Position numbers and translations under genes: made by a program. A model generated the notes under the pieces. The model ran no database searches and was not told where the DNA came from. It was given only the letters and a program-made list of their open reading frames with translations. DNA of 64,000 nucleotides from Amaurobius ferox (Eukaryota; Arthropoda; Arachnida; Araneae; Amaurobiidae). The stretch spans positions 80,566,104 through 80,630,103 of the forward strand of contig OX578137.1 of assembly GCA_951213105.1 (NCBI GenBank), written 5' to 3'. How positions within the stretch are numbered: the stretch's first letter is position 1; every line of letters begins with the position of its first letter. Below, in pieces: positions 50,669-63,560 of this stretch.

Positions 50669-51437
50669 AGTGGGCCTGTGGAGACGATAGCTGACGAACG
50701 AATGGACCGATTCGAACCAAATTTGGTACAAAAATCACAATCTGTAAACACTGGAAGCCTATTGTTTTTATACGCAATCGAATGTCCATAACCCCCCTAA
50801 ATTTTCGAGTGAAATTTTGAAAAAATCATTAAAAAATCAAAACCTCTAATAAAGTTATGCAAATGGACATTTCTTATGTAATTTTTCATTAGAAAACGAT
50901 TGACATAAATTTTAGAACGCTAACATGAACCGTTCTCGAGATATTGCACATTTTTTTAAAAAAATATCAAAAAGTCCTATAAAATATAAAAAAAAATATT
51001 TCCTATTGAGAAACATGTTCACTTTTCATATATAATATCTTCCAATAAATTGGGTGACATCATTCTCGTGGATCAAGCTCGTTCCATTCATGAAAAAAAG
51101 ATTCTTTGAGTAATACTTTTGCATTCGAACGCCAATTTATCTGCTGTAAGAACAACTTATTTCTTCGTCCATAACGCTTGGCGAGATTTTGGCAACGAAA
51201 CTGGCGGAATGTCGCCAACTTGGCGACTTTTTGAAATGTTGCCAAATTAACGAAAATCTCGCCAAATGGATAAAAATGACGCTAAATCAATGAAAATGAC
51301 GACTAATTGTCGAAAATTCAATATCTTGGAAAGGATATTAGTATCTACTAGAAGAAAAACCTATTTATTTTAGTCTAAAAGTAGTAAATTCATTTCATTA
51401 TATAAGGAAAGTCATGTGTTGCCCACATCAGATTTTT
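50505..51437 (+). mobile_element. Y element, copy A (hairpin-ended, with 20-bp iterons)
   Basis: Starts with a hairpin (50505-50539, TACTTTCCTTATA paired with TATAAGGAAAGTA). There follow TTGTGACGGGGTCGAATATTC, a (TG)n tract (50636-50668), and a block GAATGGACCGATTCGAAC-AAATTTGG reminiscent of the Helitron head. At 51185-51305 a 20-bp-period iteron array (AAAATCTCGCCAAATGGATA-like) occurs. It ends TATATAAGGAAAGTCATGTG. No coding frame. Superfamily unknown. Confidence 0.7.
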
Positions 51438-51789
51438 GTCATTGGTGTTCATGAATCAAACATAAATTATTGATGTTCATTTGCTGTTGATGAGTTCTTA
51501 TAAGACCGAAATAAAAACACTCACTTCAAATATATTTTCATTATCGCTTTAAATTTCCTAAACACTTTCTTCGTAGTTTTACTTTACTACAAAAAATGAC
51601 TTTTATAAGCTTGCATAATCTTTATATGCCTTTTTCGATTTTGATGCATTAAAATTTATAAAATAAATTCTTCTGACTGTTGCAGGAAATTACATCGAAG
51701 TATTTTAACAAAGAGTAAATTAATTTTATACTATCATCCAGCTAATATTATGGCATCAACTATTTTTAACACTGCAGTAAGAAATCGAC
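51438..51789. other. unassigned AT-rich DNA
   Basis: No recognised feature. Confidence 0.4.
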
Positions 51790-52056
51790 TTTCCAGGCAG
51801 TGATATGCGATAGTTGTCTAGTTATATCTCAACTACTTCAATGAATACCTTACGCTTCTCATTTGGTAATTCGGATAATTCGGGTAATTTGAAGATCCAA
51901 GCAGTTTACAATTGGGACATCCACAGCAATCGATCAACAGTATTTCGAATCTCTATGCAAGAATACAGCAATGGGTGCATACACAGTGAATAGATAACGA
52001 AGTAATCAATACGTAATGGTCTTTCTCGCAGATGGTTTTAAAGCACTATGCATGAA
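51790..52056. repeat. Z repeat, copy 2
   Basis: Same blocks as Z copies 1 and 3, with a local TAATTCGGATAATTCGGGTAA duplication. It is the most diverged in the middle. Confidence 0.7.
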
Positions 52057-52329
52057 TAATATTAAATGGCAGTTTTGATGACCTGATTTGAAACTCACTT
52101 TTAATTATTTTTAATATACAGTTTATAGTACTAACAGTATATTTTATTGTATACTTTACTGGAAAGTTCAAATATAAGTATAATATTTTTTCACGAACTA
52201 GGAGCATATATGGAAAAAAATAGTTCAAATTCTTGTTGATAGGGGACGTTGCACGCATTCCAATCACAGTAAATGTGCATATCAGAGACCTATAAAATTC
52301 AGGGTTTCCTGTACGACGTACAGCTCATA

Positions 52330-52745
52330 TCTTGCTTTTCCTGTTACTGGCGCAGACATTTGTTTCTCATCGGTGTGGCTTCACTGCGTCCATTATGGTG
52401 GGTCATTTTTTCTTCGAAGATACGTGTGCAATAGCAGGCTGGGAAACGTACTCAATTAATCCAAAACGCTACTTGCAAATGCAACAGAAGAAAGTGATAC
52501 CAAGCTTATTGGAACGCAATGCCCTTTACACAGTAGTATTTATGCAAAAAAAGGCACCCCCTCATACCGCAGCCCTACAGTGCAACAGTTTCTGATCAAC
52601 GCGTTTATTCATAACGACTAATCAACAGTGACCGTAATAATAAATGGTTCTCTAGCTCACTGGACTTGATAGCAGTTGATTTTGGGCTCTGAGGTTACAT
52701 TAGACCCGAGTACACCGCAGTAGCCCGTTTTATTTAGCGGCGTTA
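52330..52745 (+). pseudogene. IS630-Tc1-mariner-type transposase relic
   Basis: The plus frame 52332-52595 reads HRCGFTASIMVGHFFFED, then INPKRYLQMQQKKVIPSLLE, then FMQKKAPPHTAALQ. Past stops near 52593 it continues with SSSLDLIAVDFGL and GYIRPEY, matching SPDLTPVDFWLWGYLKSxVY. These are the second-Asp (QDGAPPHTA) and third-acidic-residue blocks of a mariner-like transposase. The first catalytic region is upstream and not recognised. QD is changed to QK and in-frame stops are present, so it is inactive. Confidence 0.75.
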
Positions 52746-53384
52746 GCCCGTCGTATTTAGCGGCAAATGCTACAGTTAATGTTGCAGGTCAGTTTACAAT
52801 ATCACTACTTTTAATGTTTTAAAAGCACCAATTACTCAGTACTGGCCATCTCTGTGACTTTTTTGTCAGCAAACAATCACAGAGAATTTGGAAATCGGTT
52901 CGACCAATTAAATCTTTGATCATACTGAATAGAAAATTTCACTTTAATATTTCATTAAAAATAAAATATCCCAATAATTAAATCCATATTAGAAAAGGGC
53001 CCCGTCATGTAAAAAATCGACTTAGTACATGTCTACAAAAATTCGTTGTTTTACTATAGTTTGCCTGTTCAGTACTCGAACTTATTACTCTGATATTTTC
53101 CCTTGATTTTGATATTAAATACTTCCTATAATAAAGTCTAATTCGAAACCAAGGCTTATTTTTAGCATATTCCACCTACAATTTCTCTACAAACGTTATC
53201 AAATTTTATATTTTTATACTATAGTTTTTGCGGAACTAGTCAGAGAAATGCGATGGACGCGAAAATTGACAAAACAGCGAACTCATCTACTATATCTTTT
53301 GATGTAGAGAAAAGAACAAAAGAGATAAGTAAGCCGATTCGTAGCTTGCTTTAACTACTCCTGCTTGCTTTAGCTACTCCTAAA
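52746..53384. other. unassigned AT-rich DNA
   Basis: CCCGTTTTATTTAGCGGCG and CCCGTCGTATTTAGCGGCA near 52728-52765 form a short tandem duplication. Otherwise nothing is recognised. Confidence 0.4.
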
Positions 53385-53545
53385 TATTTCTAATATTCTA
53401 AAATATTCCCAACAATAATTTATTGCACACGCCATTAATATTCCTACGTATTCCTAATAATATTTTATGGCATACATCCTTATTCCTAAATATTCCTAAT
53501 AATATTTTATTTCAGACGCCCTTAAAATTCCTAAATAAAAGCTAA
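53385..53545. repeat. degenerate ~65-bp tandem repeat
   Basis: Three variants of TATTCCTAATAATATTTTAT followed by a GCATACGCC-like block. Confidence 0.7.
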
Positions 53546-53949
53546 TAATAATAATATAAATAAAATTTAACAGAAGAAAAACAATCATAGTACGATCATA
53601 TATTTGTTCTCTTTAAAGATAGAAACAAAGTTATCTGCAACGATTACGTGGTAAGTTAATGTAATTTTTAAACATTTTTTATAATGATGAATTAGATGCA
53701 AGTTTCAAAAAATTAAAAGGCATCTATAAATTTGACTATATTATCTAATCTATAAAACAAATCCTAATTATCCTCTAGTTAGAAGGCATAAAAGGTATGC
53801 TCACAGCAGACGAAAAATAATCCCAAATAAAATGACACTCGGAGTTTTAATACTGGTTTTAAAAACATGTATTTACAAGTCTATTATCTTTTAATATTCA
53901 CACGTGTTGTCTAAATTTCCAGATTTTTATTTGCCATTTAAAATATCTG
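53546..53949. other. unassigned AT-rich DNA
   Basis: No recognised feature. Confidence 0.4.
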
Positions 53950-54085
53950 TTTTGGGCAGCACCTGATTTGTCTTTTATAATGCAATAAATTTACTACGTT
54001 TAAAGTAAAAAAAATCTGATGTGGGCAGCACATGAATTTCCTTATATAATGCGCTGAATTTACTACATTTACAGTAAAAAAAATA
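53950..54085. repeat. ~76-bp tandem duplication at the end of Y copy B
   Basis: GGGCAGCAC..TGATTTG/AATTTCC, TATAATGC and AATTTACTAC.TTTA-AGTAAAAAAAAT are present twice. The second unit contains the terminus of Y copy B. Confidence 0.75.
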
Positions 54086-54862
54086 TATTATTTTTATAGT
54101 AGACATTATTTAGCATTTATTTAGCATTATTTTTATCCATTTGGGGAGTTTTTCGTTAATTTAGCGACATGTAAAAAAATCGCCAAGTTGGCGACATTCC
54201 ACCAAATGACTATTGGCGTTCAAATACAAAAGTATTACTCAAAGTATCTTTTTTCATGAATGGAACGATCTAGATCCACGAGAATGATGTCACCAAATTT
54301 ATGGCATGGTATTACATATGAAAAGTGAATATGTTTCTCAATAAGAAATTATTTTTTTTAATTTTATATGACTTTTTGATAATTTCTTTTAAATGTGCAA
54401 TATCTCGAGAACGGTTCATGTTAGCGTTCTAAAATTTATGTCAATCGTTTTCTAATGAAAAATTACATAATAAATGTCCATTTGCGTAACTTTATTAGAG
54501 GTTTTGATTTTTTAATGATTTTTTCAAAATTTCACTCGAAAATTTAGGGGGGTTATGGACATTCGATTGTGAATAAAAACAATTGGCTGCCAGAGTTTAC
54601 GGATTGTAATTTTTGTACCAAATTTCGTTCGAATCGGTCCATTCGTTCGTCAGTTATCGTCTCCACAGTCTCACTGACACACACACACACACATATATAT
54701 ACTTTCACCACACACACACATACACCACACAGACATCACTTCAAAAATGTTTGATTCGTGATCAGGGATGCTTGAAACGTGCTCGCGGGTCAAAAACTCG
54801 AATTCGAATTTTCGACGCCGTCACAATACTTTCCTTATACATTATTGTATATAAGGAAAATA
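54010..54862 (-). mobile_element. Y element, copy B
   Basis: Reverse complement of copy A in most blocks: iterons near 54125-54225, the ATTTTCGAGTGAAATTTTGAA region, a (CA)n tract and the terminal hairpin at 54828-54862. It forms an inverted pair with copy A, 2.6 kb apart. Confidence 0.7.
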
Positions 54863-54894
54863 ATAGGTTATTCCTATAGTTGAAATTTATATTC

Positions 54895-55708
54895 TTTCCA
54901 CGATAATGAATTTTCGTCAATTAGTTGTCATTTTCATTGATTTAGCGTCGTTTTTATCCATTTGGCGACCTTTTCGTTAATTTTCCAACATTTAAAAAAT
55001 TCGGCAAGTTGACAAAATTCCACCAAATTCACAGCTAAGCGTTATGGACGGAGAAATAAGTTATTCTTATAGCAGATCTATTAGCATACTTCTTTTAGCA
55101 GACTATCAAATACAAAAGTATTGCTCAAAGTATCTTTTCTCATGAATGGAACGAGTTAGATCCACGAGATTGAGGTCACCAAATTTATCGCATATTATAT
55201 ATGAAAAATTAACATATTTCTGAACAGTTAATATTATGGAATTTTATGGGATTTTTTGATAAATTTATTTAAAAAATGTGCAATATCTCAAGAACTGTTC
55301 ATGCTTGCGTTCTAAAGTTTATGTCCATCCTTTTCTATAAAAAAATTACGTAAAAATTGTCTATTTGGGTAACTATAATAAAAGTTTTGATTTTTTGATG
55401 ATTTTTTTTTAATTTCACTCGAAAATTTAGGTGTTCGGAACATTCGATTGTGTTTAAAATCATTAGGCTTCCAGTATTTATGGATTGTAATTTATGTACC
55501 AAATTTCATTCGAATCGCCCTACTCATTCGTGAGATATCGTCTCCACAGACTCACTGACACACACACACACACACACACAGACATCGACTCAAAAATGTT
55601 CGATTCGTGATCAGGGATGCTTGAAACGTGCTCCCCTCTCGAAAAGCCGAATTCGTAGTTTTGACCCTATCACAATACTTTCCTTATACTATGTATATAA
55701 GGATAGTA
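54895..55708 (-). mobile_element. Y element, copy C
   Basis: Same orientation as copy B and nearly adjacent. Iterons at 54910-55025, an AGCGTTATGGACGGAGAAAT block shared with copy A (absent from B), (CA)n at 55557-55580 and the terminal hairpin at 55676-55708. Confidence 0.7.
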
Positions 55709-56339
55709 AAAAGGCGAGTTTTGGGTTAATGATAAGTAAAATATTAAGTGCATTGAATTAAATGTTTTATATTGAACTTTATAGAATATTTGTAAATAAT
55801 TAGAATACATTAAAGTTATTTTTTTTTTCAGATATTCTGTGTACATTTCAAGAATATTATCCAGCTTTTAAACTGAAACAGCTAGTTTCTAGGCAAAGTA
55901 TTCATGTTTGAAATCTCAAGAAATTCTTACGAACATAGATCGTGGAAGAGAAAATTATGAACATACACAATAAACAGCAATACTGTTTATTCTGTAACTT
56001 TATGCATTTTTCTTTAAATAATTTCATCATCATGCATATTTATGTTTCAATATCAATAAAACATACAAATACAAGTATCATTTAATTACATTTTGCTTTT
56101 TCACTTTGAAACTTTATGACATAGAAATAAAGTTATATTTTAATTAGATTGCTTTGCTACAGAAAACTACATAGATAAAATGTGTCAAAGGGCTTTTAAT
56201 ATTTCCGTCGTTAATAATACATGTATTCCAGCTCACTTTATATGCTGAGAACATTTACCATACATTGCAAATTTTCACTCAGCTGCTTTTACTCTTGCAT
56301 ACATTTTAGCACTCATTATAACGATAAAAAATCTCTTGC
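55709..56339. other. unassigned AT-rich DNA
   Basis: No recognised feature. Confidence 0.4.
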
Positions 56340-56602
56340 GAACGCATAGAAAGAGTGGTAGTGAAATACAACTCAACCACTGTAATGCACAGCCCGCATT
56401 TCTCATTTAGTAATTAGGGTAATTTGTGGACTCTAGTAGCTTACACTTGCGATATCTGAAACCGCCCCTCAACACTACTTGGAGCCTATATGCAAGAAGA
56501 CCGAATTGAGTGCAAACAGTAACTGGATAACGAAGCAATTAATATGTAATGCTCTCGTTTGTAGATGGATACACAAAGTCCACTCTCCATGAATAATACA
56601 CG
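56340..56602. repeat. Z repeat, copy 3
   Basis: CTCATTTAGTAATTAGGGTAAT, TAGCTTACACTTGCGATATC and AACTGGATAACGAAGCAATT match copies 1 and 2. Confidence 0.75.
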
Positions 56603-57540
56603 TACTGTAGTTATGGTGTTGACCAGGATTAGAATTTTCTGATAATTGCTTTTTAAATCAATGATTTGGATACAACTTTTTGTTTAAATTTTGTTGTAAA
56701 GGTTACATTTACAGTACAGAAATGCAAAATTTGTATTTTTGTTATACAATCTGAATTTTGCTTAGAATTTTGCTTTGAATGTTGAATTACGCTACAATAT
56801 TATATTAGTTCTAATGTTACAATTACACTAAATTAATTTACATCTGTATTTTGTGAAAATTAGATGTTTCTAAATTGGACGTATTATGCAAACAGGAAAA
56901 ATAAAAAAATAATACTTTTGTTATCATATGTATAATTATTTCTCAAGCGAATACATCGAAGTACCATGTATTCGCATCTCAACGAGGAAGGTATTAAAAT
57001 TTTATAAAATAATTTTTTTTCACAAAACTCAAATAAAAAATTATGCAATCAATTCATAATTTTCCTACACAATACGTTGAAATTTCTAGATTTATTGTAA
57101 ATGCAAGAATTACTGATTCACTTGCATATCGTAGTTTCTGCGAAACTTATAGTGATAATTTAATCTGCTTAAAACTCAAGATATACCCCTTCTGAAATAT
57201 AACATACAAAGATTAAATATATATATATTCTCTCTCTCTCTGTATATATATATATGTATATATATTATTTAATTATCTGCAGGATAACTTTGATATATAT
57301 AATTTCTGCAGCATATCTAACAATAAATCAAAACGAACTAAAAGAGCAAGTAAATATAATAAAAAATTGCCTTCAATTTCTGATCTAAAAATATGTTTCT
57401 ACAGCAGCATATATTTTTCAAAAACACTTTTGGTTGGAAACAAGTTAAGAACTGGATTTTCGCAGTTGAAAAACAGCAATTAAATTTAGTATAAACCTTT
57501 TTATTACTACTACATTTGAAAAAACTCATTTTAAACATTT
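56603..57540. other. unassigned AT-rich DNA
   Basis: A (TA)n/(TC)n patch lies at 57217-57267. The sequence just upstream of the Naiad relic may be its decayed N-terminal part, but no GIY-YIG motif is visible. Confidence 0.4.
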
Positions 57541-57550
57541 ATTCTATGAT

Positions 57551-59335
57551 TTGCAAATTGACAGAAGTAAAATTCTTAATGTTTATTTATACGTCACTGA
57601 CATAAATATAGTAGGCGAATCTAAACAATATAATAAAATAAACGAATATTGCACCATGTATTTAACTAATCCGGTTATTCATAATCTGAAGGTTATTAAT
57701 ATTTTAAAATCGGTATCCAATTTCTTTCCAGTCAAATATATAAATCTCAAAATTGCATTTAAATATGATAAACCGCTAGGACGTTATATTTTCAATTACA
57801 ATCAAATAGATAAATCAATAGATATTAATAAAAATTATGAATTGGATAAAGAGTCTTACTGTCAATGTCAATTAGATAAATACAGAAATTACGTTGATTT
57901 ACACCATGGCCATGTTATAACGGGAAATCAAAATTATTATTATTTATGATACACGGAGACCACTCATATTACTGGGCACTAAGTATCGCTAACTTACTAA
58001 ATTTAGGTATGAATTAATTTTTAAAGATTTAATCGTTGACATAAATAAGTTTATTTATAAAATCAGCTATAAATATCAAATTCCTGTAGGAGCCTTCAAA
58101 CCCTGGCGAGTCTTAATATAGCTATGCTTTAATCACTATGTATTCAAAAAATTAATAAATCACATAAGCTTAGTTCAATGAAAAAGGATATTATAGAAAT
58201 TCAAAATGATTTTGTTATTACATATGTCAATAGGGCAAGTCGTAACTACTCAATAATATGTAAATATTACTATATAAGTACCCTCCAATCACTCATTCTT
58301 AATAATTATAATTATAATTTACATAATACTAACTTTAAAATCTTATCTATTAGAATATCAGCCAAATATGACCAAATCCACCCCAATAATAGTAGTATAA
58401 ACATTACATATCTAGTTTTAGTACCCAAGTTTCATAAATTCCCTGTTACTTTTCGAACTATCACTAGTTGGCGTAATTCTTACCGTGCTAATGCTGGGAA
58501 ATTATTACAAAACATTTTAAATGAAATCTCTTTATCAGATGACATTTCCAATAATAGTCATATTGTACAGTTTTTAATTAGTTAAAAAATTAAAATCTCA
58601 AACTAATACCTACAGTATTTATACATTTGATTTTAAGGATTTGTTCAATAATATTGATATATAGATGATCTCTTTAGAATTATTTTACAAATTTTTGAAA
58701 ATTAAAATAATACTACCTTAAAATATTCAACATTCTTTTTTGAAAAAATTACTTATTTTGACTGTCTATGAAAATTATATTCAAGATGGTGGTTCTATTT
58801 TAAAGCAACAGTTTGGTATCCCATAAGGGGTGTGTGCTTCAACATTATTGGCCAATCTATATCTATACTACTATGAGAAAAACAATAATCTAGTGTCGCA
58901 TAATTTGCTCATGCATAGATATTTAGAAGATCTATTATGTGTTTCCCATAATAATAATCATTTTGTATTAAATTTTTATCCTAAAATTTACTATTAAATG
59001 GCAGTAATATTGACTCTAATGCTGCAAACTGTTTAGATTTAAATTTAAATTTACAAAATTGTAATCTGTCTATAAACTTATATGATAAAATACTAGATAT
59101 TAACTTCAATAGTTTTAAAATTCAGCACTTTGACTCTTGTTTGCATATATCAGTGTTTAGAAATATCATATCAAACCAGGTTCTTAGAATCAATAAAATT
59201 TGAGATGTCAATTATAAATTAGCACATTTTATAGAATTATTAAGTACTGGAACCAATAATGCATATCCTCCCAGTTTCGTAATTAAAATTATCAACTCAT
59301 TGTATCAATTACCACTCGATAACCTCTAAGACTGC
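57551..59335 (+). pseudogene. degenerate Naiad-type PLE (linker, CxC and RT)
   Basis: The plus strand carries, in order but with stops and frameshifts, PLGRYIFNYN (array element PLGRKAFNYN), YCQCQ (the CxC motif), HGHVITGN (GHIVTGD), LLGTKYR, DINKFIYKISYKYQIP, VPKFHKFPVTFRTI (IPKLHKSPITFRPV), YTFDFKDLFNNIDI (RT motif A), GIP-stop-GVCASTLLANLYL, RYLEDLL (catalytic YVDD changed to YLED) and ISVFRNIISNQVLR (thumb). The endonuclease is missing or unrecognisable. The loss of one catalytic Asp plus the stops makes it inactive. It is clearly a different lineage from the array element. Confidence 0.85.
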
Positions 59336-60100
59336 TTTTCCAATTATGGCGGTTAATTTGATTTAAATAAAATAGCTAATTATAATAACTTCTTATACAT
59401 ATGATTACATAAAAATGTAAAGTAAAAAATAAACTAAAATAAAAATTGCAAAACAATACATTTGAAAATAAGATACATAAATATTTGATATTTTGAAAAT
59501 TATTTTCGCTAAAATTATGTAACATTAGCCAATTTGATACTACGATTTGAGCCAATTTTATAAGGGTGCTTGAAGCATACTCGTTTATTCATTTCTGCTG
59601 GGAATCACTTGTTTTAGTAAATTTTTATCTATTATTTCTGTTGTTCTGTTTTATTTATATGGTTGATAGTGTTCTCTCACGAACTCTAATTCACTGGACG
59701 GGTTTCAGGGAATGTCACTGCAACCGACTGCTCTACCCCCATTGATCTATTTCGTCATAATTTTTTTCGATGCTTCTCGACCTTCTTCATTCATTTACGG
59801 CTGCACGCACTCACACGTGTAATAAGTGTTCATGCCTTACGAATAATGGTAATAAATAATTTCCTATTATTTTCTTTTTTCCAATTAGTCCTTTTTTAAT
59901 GCTTGCAGTCTGTTGTATTGGTATTTATACAAACTTACTATTGGCAGTTCTGAATAGACTATTAACTTACTATTGGCAGTTCTAATTAGAATTAATGCAC
60001 AGACTTGAAAATGAGTCTTGTCTAATTAATCTTCAAAGTTAAGGCAGTGCTGTATATCTCCTATTTAGGCTTTGTGGTCATGGTTTAACTGTTTCGTTGA
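59336..60100. other. unassigned AT-rich DNA
   Basis: Contains a direct duplication around ACTTACTATTGGCAGTTCT (59933-59982). The Naiad relic's 3' end is not identifiable here. Confidence 0.45.
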
Positions 60101-60115
60101 TTTTATATATGTATA

Positions 60116-60180
<65 letters not shown>

Positions 60181-60181
60181 C
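60101..60181. repeat. (TA)n microsatellite
   Basis: TA tract with TATG interruptions. It abuts the left end of a long-TIR element. Confidence 0.95.
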
Positions 60182-60183
60182 TA

Positions 60184-61053
60184 CAGGATGTTCTAAAAAT
60201 ATTGTCTTCGTCTTGTATTCATTAAATATTGATCTTAAACATATATAATAAATTCCAAAGTTGTGTAAAAAAGGTACATAATTTTATGAAACCAATTAAC
60301 ATTTTTAAGGGAATTAAATTTTAAGAAACACAAAAAAAAAATTTTATACGACCCCCGTACAAAAACATTTCAATAAAGTAAAATGTGTCCCATGCACTAA
60401 TAAAGTGATGTACAAAATGTCAGCATTTTGTCATAAAATGTCCCAGAGATATGAAAAGACAAAAATGCTGACTTAAACCTCTTTCCGATGTATCGACATG
60501 GGTTCCCAGAGGGAAAAAATCATGTCGGCAGATCGCGTTTCATGGGTCATATACAAATTACGAAAGAAACAATGATTACATAAATAAATTACAATTTTGC
60601 TATTTATTAGTACAAAAGTATATACACTGTGTAGAAATAAAAATTTTACATAAATATTACAAAGCTTGTTCAGAATGTTTTCCATCCATGCCGAAGATCC
60701 ATTAAAGTTAAGAGGCAGATATTATTTGCCGATGATGCATGATGATATTATTTGTGATTAATCCCTAACCAACTTTATTTAAACATATCTCTGGGACTTT
60801 TTATGTTAAAATGTTGAAATTTTGTACATCACCTTATTAGTGTATGGGTCACATTTTACTCGTTGTAAATGTTTTTGTACGGGGGCCGTATAAAAATGTA
60901 CATTTTGTATTTCTTCAAATTTAATCCCCTGAACATTTTTATTGATTTCATAAAATTACGTACCTTTGTTTACGCAACTTTGTAATTTTTATATACGTCT
61001 AAGATCAATATTTAAGGAATATAAAGACGAGGTTAACATTTTTGGGACACCCT

Positions 61054-61054
<1 letters not shown>
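60184..61054. mobile_element. long-TIR DNA element at a TA target (871 bp)
   Basis: Inverted arms 60184-60453 and 60784-61054 begin CAGGATGTTCTAAAAATATTG and TAGGGTGTCCCAAAAATGTT and stay similar to the inner AACATATCTCTGGGAC end. TA dinucleotides flank both sides. A TA target and a CAGGGTGTCCCAAAA-type terminus are usual for IS630-Tc1-mariner derivatives. The 330-bp centre has no transposase. Confidence 0.8.

Positions 61055-61088
<34 letters not shown>
61055..61088. repeat. (TA)n microsatellite
   Basis: Short TA tract to the right of the TIR element, matching the one on its left. Confidence 0.9.
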
Positions 61089-61092
<4 letters not shown>

Positions 61093-61600
61093 TGCATTTA
61101 TGATGTCTATAATGTTTAACAATGGCATCAGATTTAAGGACGCCAGTTTATGGCGCCCTGACCTTGAAAGGTAGTAGGCAATACACTTTGTAGGCCAAGG
61201 TGTTACCACGAAAGTGGTTAAAGATGTTAACCAATAGGGGAAGATGTCTGGTCGCGTTGCCCCGAGGTCGACCAATAGTAGCGTAAGAGCATTGCACACG
61301 GCAGGCAAAAGGAGCGACAGCCAAACAATTTCTACACGAGAATCGAGATGCAATGCAGACGATAACTACTACGACATAATTCACGACGTAAGAACGGGGC
61401 AATAAAGAACGACATTGTCCTGATATACAGTAGTTCCAGAAGTGTTTGAAATTAACACTTAGACAGCTGTACGATATTATCGACGAGTACGAGTGGGCGT
61501 ACCAAACTTCTTGTTGGTTCCAGTACATATATCGACATTAATCACGAGCTGGTGACAAAATCCAAAGACCGACTTGAAAGTTGTTCATAGGAATTATTGC
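61089..61600. repeat. X repeat, copy 2
   Basis: Pairs with 61636-62135 at an offset of about 548 bp. Shared blocks include AACAATGGC.TCAGA.TTAA, GACGCCAGTTTATGGC, AAAGATGTTA, ATGCAATGCAGACGATA, GACAATGTCCTGATATACAG and GAGCTG.TGACAAA.TCCAAAGAC. It is not coding: no frame survives in both copies. Confidence 0.8.
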
Positions 61601-61635
61601 TTAACCAGAGTTGAGAAAGATTTAGTGAGAGAGTT

Positions 61636-62135
61636 TTATTTTTGTATTCATGATATCTGTAATATTTAACAATGGCCTCAGACTTAAAGACGCCAGTTTA
61701 TGGCACCTTGAACCGAAAGGTCAAAGATGGCAACATACTTTGGAGGCCAAGGTGAAGCCATGAGAGTGGCTAAAGATGTTAGTCAATTCTGGAAGATATC
61801 TGATTGCGTTGCCCTGAGGTCAAGCAATAGTTGCGGAAATGTGTTACAGACCGCAGATAAAAGAGACAGGAAACAAACCATGTCTACACGAGAATTGAGA
61901 TGCAATGCAGACGATACTTCTACGCCAGAATTAACGACGGCTGGTGCGTAAGAACGAAGGCCGACAATGTCCTGATATACAGATGTTCCAGAAGTGTTCG
62001 AAATTAAGACTTAGGCGGCAGTACGATATGATCGACGAGTACAAGTGAGCGTACCATACTGCGAGTTGGTGCCAGTAGAAATATGATCGACATTAAGCAC
62101 GAGCTGATGACAAAGTCCAAAGACAGACTTCCGGT
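61636..62135. repeat. X repeat, copy 3
   Basis: Direct repeat of the preceding copy with many substitutions and small indels. A third, more diverged copy is the target of the hAT-like element at 5.5 kb. Confidence 0.8.
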
Positions 62136-62281
62136 ATGTGTTTACATTAATAATTGTTGAAGGTCTTCAATGCAATGTGTTTCATGAGCGTTCACGATTT
62201 ACGATATTCGACCATGTATAAGAGAATGTAATCTAATAATGCGCTTTGCGCTGTACATCAAGTTACGTCTTTTGTGTTCAC

Positions 62282-63404
<1,123 letters not shown>

Positions 63405-63410
63405 ATTTTA

Positions 63411-63560
63411 CTTTCCCTGCAATATATGGTAAGGTATAGGGAAAGTATTAGAATTATATAGCAGCTTGAGTTTTCAACGGATCTACACGTTTAAGACTTG
63501 TAGAACAGCAAACCAAGTGATCAAGTTAAATATAGAGTTATAGAAAGTTGAGGAAAATAT
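63411..63560 (+). mobile_element. possible decayed Y-element end
   Basis: TTTACTTTCCCTGCAATATA and TATAGGGAAAGTATTAG form a hairpin like the Y terminus and are followed by sequence ending in an ATCTACACGTTTAAG stretch. The rest of the element is not recognisable. Confidence 0.35.

Noticed and set aside
61148..61951. Frames of 126, 106 and 74 codons in the X repeats
   Set aside because: The frames are not kept between the two paralogous copies, so they are not under coding selection.
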